Made by a program: the position numbers and the translations under genes. The notes beneath the pieces were generated by a model that made no database searches, was not told where the DNA came from, and was given only the letters and a program-made list of their open reading frames with translations. Source: Burkholderiales bacterium RIFCSPLOWO2_12_FULL_61_40 (GTDB taxonomy: Bacteria > Pseudomonadota > Gammaproteobacteria > Burkholderiales > Burkholderiaceae_C). Taken from it: a DNA stretch of 64,000 bases. Of the stretch, positions 60,939 through 64,000 are shown in pieces. The stretch lies in assembly GCA_001770935.1 (NCBI GenBank), contig MESI01000026.1, forward strand, positions 51,285 through 115,284, in the 5' to 3' direction. Within the stretch, counting starts at the first letter, position 1, and every line of letters starts with the position of its first letter.

Positions 60939-63900
60939 ATGCCTTCTGTTCCAGAGCATCTGTCGAACGAAGTTCAGCGCCTGCAGCGCGAGTTGCAGGA
61001 GGCGCAAGCGCGCCTGCAATCGGTGGCGGACGCCTCGGGGGCGCTGCTTGGCAAGCTGGAATGCACATTGGGTGACGATGGCCGCTTGCTGTTTGTCGGC
61101 TCCGACGCCATGGCAGACCAGCTTTTGGGTAAAGCTTGCGCCCCCTTTTGGGGCCAAGCGTTTGTGGACCTGTTTCCTGGCATGCAAGTGACGGAGATTC
61201 CGTCCGCCTTGGAAAACGTGGCCCGCACCGGCACGGTGTTGGGCCCCACGAGTGTGCTGGGCGAAAAACTTCTCTCTGGCAAATCTTTCCATTTTTTTGC
61301 TTTTCAACTGGCGCCCGGCCGGGTGGTGGTGAAATTTTGGGACGGCTCCGGTGCCGCTGAGACCCTGGAAATGCGCATGCGGGCGCAGCAACAACTGGCC
61401 GCCATGTTCAGCCAAAGCCCGGCCGCCATTTCGCTGACGCGTGAAGTGGATGGTGTCTATGTCGATGTCAACGAAGAGTGGACCCACCTCACGGGCCTGA
61501 GCCTGGAAGATGTTTTGGGGAGGACCGCGGTTGAGCTCGGATTCTGGCGCACGGAGCACCACAGGGAAGTGGGCTTGCGCCCGCTGACCAATTCCGCAAG
61601 AGTCCGCAACCTGGATTTGCCCTTTGTCAAAGGCGACGGCACAAAAATCATTTTGCAACTCAATGCGTCGCGGATTGAGATTGGTGGCTCGTCCTATGTG
61701 CTGAGCTATGTCAAAGATGTGACCGCCGAACGTGCCGTTGAGGCCGAGTTGCTGGCGAGTGAGCAGCTTTTGAAAGCGATCAATACCCGCTTGAGCCAGC
61801 AAATCCGCCTGTTTGAGTCCCTGGAGAGCCTGGCGTTGGTGGGCTACTGGACGTCCGGCCACGGCTCGAATGCGGTGCGCTGGTCCAATGGTTTGTACCG
61901 CTTGGCCGGACTCGACGTGGGGACGGTGCTGGACACGGACACGGGACGCAACCGCATCCTGGCGGAAGACCGGGAGCGCTTTGAAGCGGCCCGCGCCCGG
62001 ATGGATGGCTCTGAGACAGAGTACCGCTGGAGCCACCCGGATGGCCGTGTGCATTGGCTGCGCTCCCGCATGCAGCGCTGGTCGGGGGGCGATGGCGGGG
62101 ATGCGTTTGACTTTGGCGTGGTGCAAGACATCACCAGCGAGCGCGAAGCGGCACTGGCATTGCAGGAGCAACTGGCCTTCATTCAAAAGATCACCAGCCG
62201 GGCGCCGGGCATGGTGTTTCAGCTGCGCCGACAAACGGATGGCCAATTCAAATTCTTGTACCTGGCGGACCCCGTGCGGGAAATCTACCGGGGTTTGACC
62301 GCCGAAGAGGTCATGCAAGATGCCAGTTGCGCCCTGAGACTGCACCATCCCGAGGATCTGGGCGGTCTGCTGGCTTCCTTGAAAATTTCCGGCAAGGAAC
62401 TCAAACCCTGGATGCACGAATACCGGCTGCGCTTTGAGGACGGTGAAGTGCGCTGGCTTTTGGGGCAGGCCATACCCGAGCGCGAGGCCGATGGTTCCGT
62501 GTTGTGGAATGGCTTTACCACCGACATCACCTTGCGCAAACAGGCGGAGGAGGGCCTGCGCCACAGCGAGGCACGCTTTCGCGCACTCACGGAACTGTCT
62601 TCCGACTGGTATTGGGAGCAAGACGCGCAGTTCCGTTTTGTGCGGATGGAAGGCAATCTGGAGGCCTCCAATGTCATGCACCAGGAGCGCCATATCGGTT
62701 ACACCCGCTGGGATTCGGGGGTGGAAGGGGTCAGCGCGGCCCAATGGGCAGCGCACCGCGCCCAGTTGGAGGCGCATGAAACCTTCCGTGATTTCCAAGT
62801 ACAACGCAGGCGCGCCGATGGCTCGCTGATGTGGGCGTCCATCAGCGGCTCTCCTATTTTTGATGCCGACGGGCGTTTCACGGGCTACCGTGGCATCGGG
62901 CGCGACATCTCGGCCCGCAGGCGCGACGAAGACAAAATCGAACGCCTGGCGTTTTATGACGCCCTCACCGGTTTGCCGAACCGCCGCCTGCTGATTGACC
63001 GCCTGCAAAATGCGCTGGCTTTCTGCGACCGCGAAGGGCTGACGGGTGCGCTGCTGTTCATCGATCTGGATAATTTCAAGGACTTGAACGACACCCAGGG
63101 GCATGACATGGGGGACCAGCTGCTCAAGCAGGTGGCGGTGCGTTTGGGTGACTGTGTGCGCGACGTGGATACGGTGGCGCGCCTGGGCGGGGATGAGTTT
63201 GTGGTGATGCTGCAAAAACTCAGCAGCGACCCCCATGAAGCGGCCACCCATGCCGAAGGGGTTGGCCGAAAGATCCTGGCGACCTTGAACAAGGCTTTCC
63301 AGTTGGGGGGCAACGAGTACCACAGCACGCCCAGCATCGGTATTGCCCTGTTCCAGGACAACCGGCTCACCATTGACGAGTTGCTCAAGCGGGCCGATTT
63401 GGCCATGTACCAGGCCAAGGCGGCGGGGCGCAATACCGCCCGCTTTTTTGACCCTGCCATGCAGGCTGCCGCCTCGGCACGTGCCACCGTCGAGGCGGAC
63501 TTGCGCCAGGCCCTCTTGCGCAACGAATTCGTGCTGTATTACCAGCCAGTGGTGGACGAAAACAGGCACACCACCGGCGTGGAAGCCTTGGTCCGCTGGA
63601 GCCACCCGCAGCGTGGATTGCTGTCACCAGCGGAGTTTATTTCGGTGGCAGAGCAAACCGGATTGATCCTGCCGTTGGGGCAATGGGTTTTGCAGGCTGC
63701 GTGTGCGCAGTTGGTGGAGTGGAGCCTGCGTGCCGAGACGCGGCGCCTGACCATCGCCGTGAATGTGAGTGCGCGCCAGTTCCGCCATCCCGAATTCTCC
63801 AGCCAGATACTGACCTTGCTGCGCGAGAGCGGCGCCAACCCCTACCGTTTGAAACTGGAGCTCACCGAAAGCCTGCTGTTGACCGACTTTGACGACGCCA

Positions 63901-64000
63901 TTGTCAAAATGAGTGAGCTGCGCTCCATCGGCGTGGGCTTTGCGCTGGATGACTTCGGTACAGGGTACTCGTCCCTGTCCTATCTCAAACTGCTGCCGCT
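60939..64000 (+). CDS. Multi-PAS GGDEF-EAL protein (c-di-GMP turnover), truncated by the window end
   Basis: An uninterrupted frame of at least 1020 codons running off the window. A short coiled coil (about 5-35) is followed by several PAS-type segments (about 145-260, 290-385, 400-540 and 545-675, each ending in a DIT/DVT-type helix). The GGDEF domain has an intact active site G750-G-D-E-F754 and an inhibitory I-site R741-x-x-D744 five residues before it. The EAL domain begins near residue 860 with E882-A-L and NVSARQF, ELTESLLL and DDFGTGYSSL, all intact. No membrane segments are seen in the visible part. It is a cytosolic sensor with both synthase and phosphodiesterase domains; the signal is unknown. 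Confidence 0.88.
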   Translation, partial: MPSVPEHLSNEVQRLQRELQEAQARLQSVADASGALLGKLECTLGDDGRLLFVGSDAMADQLLGKACAPFWGQAFVDLFPGMQVTEIPSALENVARTGTVLGPTSVLGEKLLSGKSFHFFAFQLAPGRVVVKFWDGSGAAETLEMRMRAQQQLAAMFSQSPAAISLTREVDGVYVDVNEEWTHLTGLSLEDVLGRTAVELGFWRTEHHREVGLRPLTNSARVRNLDLPFVKGDGTKIILQLNASRIEIGGSSYVLSYVKDVTAERAVEAELLASEQLLKAINTRLSQQIRLFESLESLALVGYWTSGHGSNAVRWSNGLYRLAGLDVGTVLDTDTGRNRILAEDRERFEAARARMDGSETEYRWSHPDGRVHWLRSRMQRWSGGDGGDAFDFGVVQDITSEREAALALQEQLAFIQKITSRAPGMVFQLRRQTDGQFKFLYLADPVREIYRGLTAEEVMQDASCALRLHHPEDLGGLLASLKISGKELKPWMHEYRLRFEDGEVRWLLGQAIPEREADGSVLWNGFTTDITLRKQAEEGLRHSEARFRALTELSSDWYWEQDAQFRFVRMEGNLEASNVMHQERHIGYTRWDSGVEGVSAAQWAAHRAQLEAHETFRDFQVQRRRADGSLMWASISGSPIFDADGRFTGYRGIGRDISARRRDEDKIERLAFYDALTGLPNRRLLIDRLQNALAFCDREGLTGALLFIDLDNFKDLNDTQGHDMGDQLLKQVAVRLGDCVRDVDTVARLGGDEFVVMLQKLSSDPHEAATHAEGVGRKILATLNKAFQLGGNEYHSTPSIGIALFQDNRLTIDELLKRADLAMYQAKAAGRNTARFFDPAMQAAASARATVEADLRQALLRNEFVLYYQPVVDENRHTTGVEALVRWSHPQRGLLSPAEFISVAEQTGLILPLGQWVLQAACAQLVEWSLRAETRRLTIAVNVSARQFRHPEFSSQILTLLRESGANPYRLKLELTESLLLTDFDDAIVKMSELRSIGVGFALDDFGTGYSSLSYLKLLP

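Overview
The window reads as chromosomal DNA of a betaproteobacterium, most likely a member of the Burkholderiales and probably the Comamonadaceae (a Rhodoferax, Polaromonas or Hydrogenophaga type). This rests on high G+C coding sequence with strong codon-position bias, an fdsGBA-fdhD-fdsD formate dehydrogenase operon, the closest remembered protein relatives, and short dispersed intergenic repeats. No rRNA, tRNA, CRISPR array, transposase or phage gene was recognised.

Layout. (1) 1-7165: tail of a sugar-binding protein, an attenuator-like terminator, the GguAB-type sugar ABC transporter, then L-2-keto-3-deoxyarabonate dehydratase, alpha-ketoglutarate semialdehyde dehydrogenase, DgoK and DgoA. 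This is a pentose/galactose oxidation operon. (2) 7409-10604: ProV and ProW betaine/choline transporter and a GbdR-like GlxA/AraC regulator. (3) 10635-17946: divergent purU, and an operon for a corrinoid protein, DUF1638, a PF13769-type small protein, a separate MTHFR C-terminal (MetV-like) protein, MetF, methylcorrinoid:tetrahydrofolate methyltransferase and a RACo-type activator. (4) 18042-24512: ChoX-like binding protein, BetB, BetA, phosphorylcholine phosphatase and a betaine-homocysteine methyltransferase-like enzyme. (5) 24584-28485: an ABC importer of unknown substrate, reverse strand. (6) 28894-29588: higBA. (7) 29669-43487: folB-like and MttB-family methyltransferase genes on the reverse strand, facing folD, glyA, sdaA, soxBDAG, a HyuA-like ASKHA protein and an eight-cysteine iron-sulfur protein. 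(8) 43528-44733: MFS transporter. (9) 44974-48270: vapBC and rloAB between 128-129 bp imperfect direct repeats. (10) 48476-52983: dimethylglycine dehydrogenase, etfBA and a small protein. (11) 53096-60283: fdsD, fdhD, fdsA, fdsB, fdsG and a LysR regulator. (12) 60375-64000: an unknown protein and a truncated PAS-GGDEF-EAL protein.

Together regions 2-4, 7, 10 and 11 encode a nearly self-contained route from phosphorylcholine or choline to glycine betaine, dimethylglycine, sarcosine, glycine, serine and pyruvate. Each methyl group is carried on tetrahydrofolate and oxidised through FolD, PurU and formate dehydrogenase to CO2. The first demethylation appears to use a corrinoid system of the type known from anaerobes (MtgB/MtgC/MtgA/RACo), not the Rieske monooxygenase GbcAB, which is absent here, while the later steps include the O2-using SoxBDAG. 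Five upstream regions of this pathway share a direct repeat, GTCG-N17-GTCG (one copy has GACG as first half), extended in the best copies to TTGTCG-N17-AAGTCG counted half-site to half-site at 21 bp. It is a strong candidate operator for the GbdR-like regulator and the main new observation in the window.
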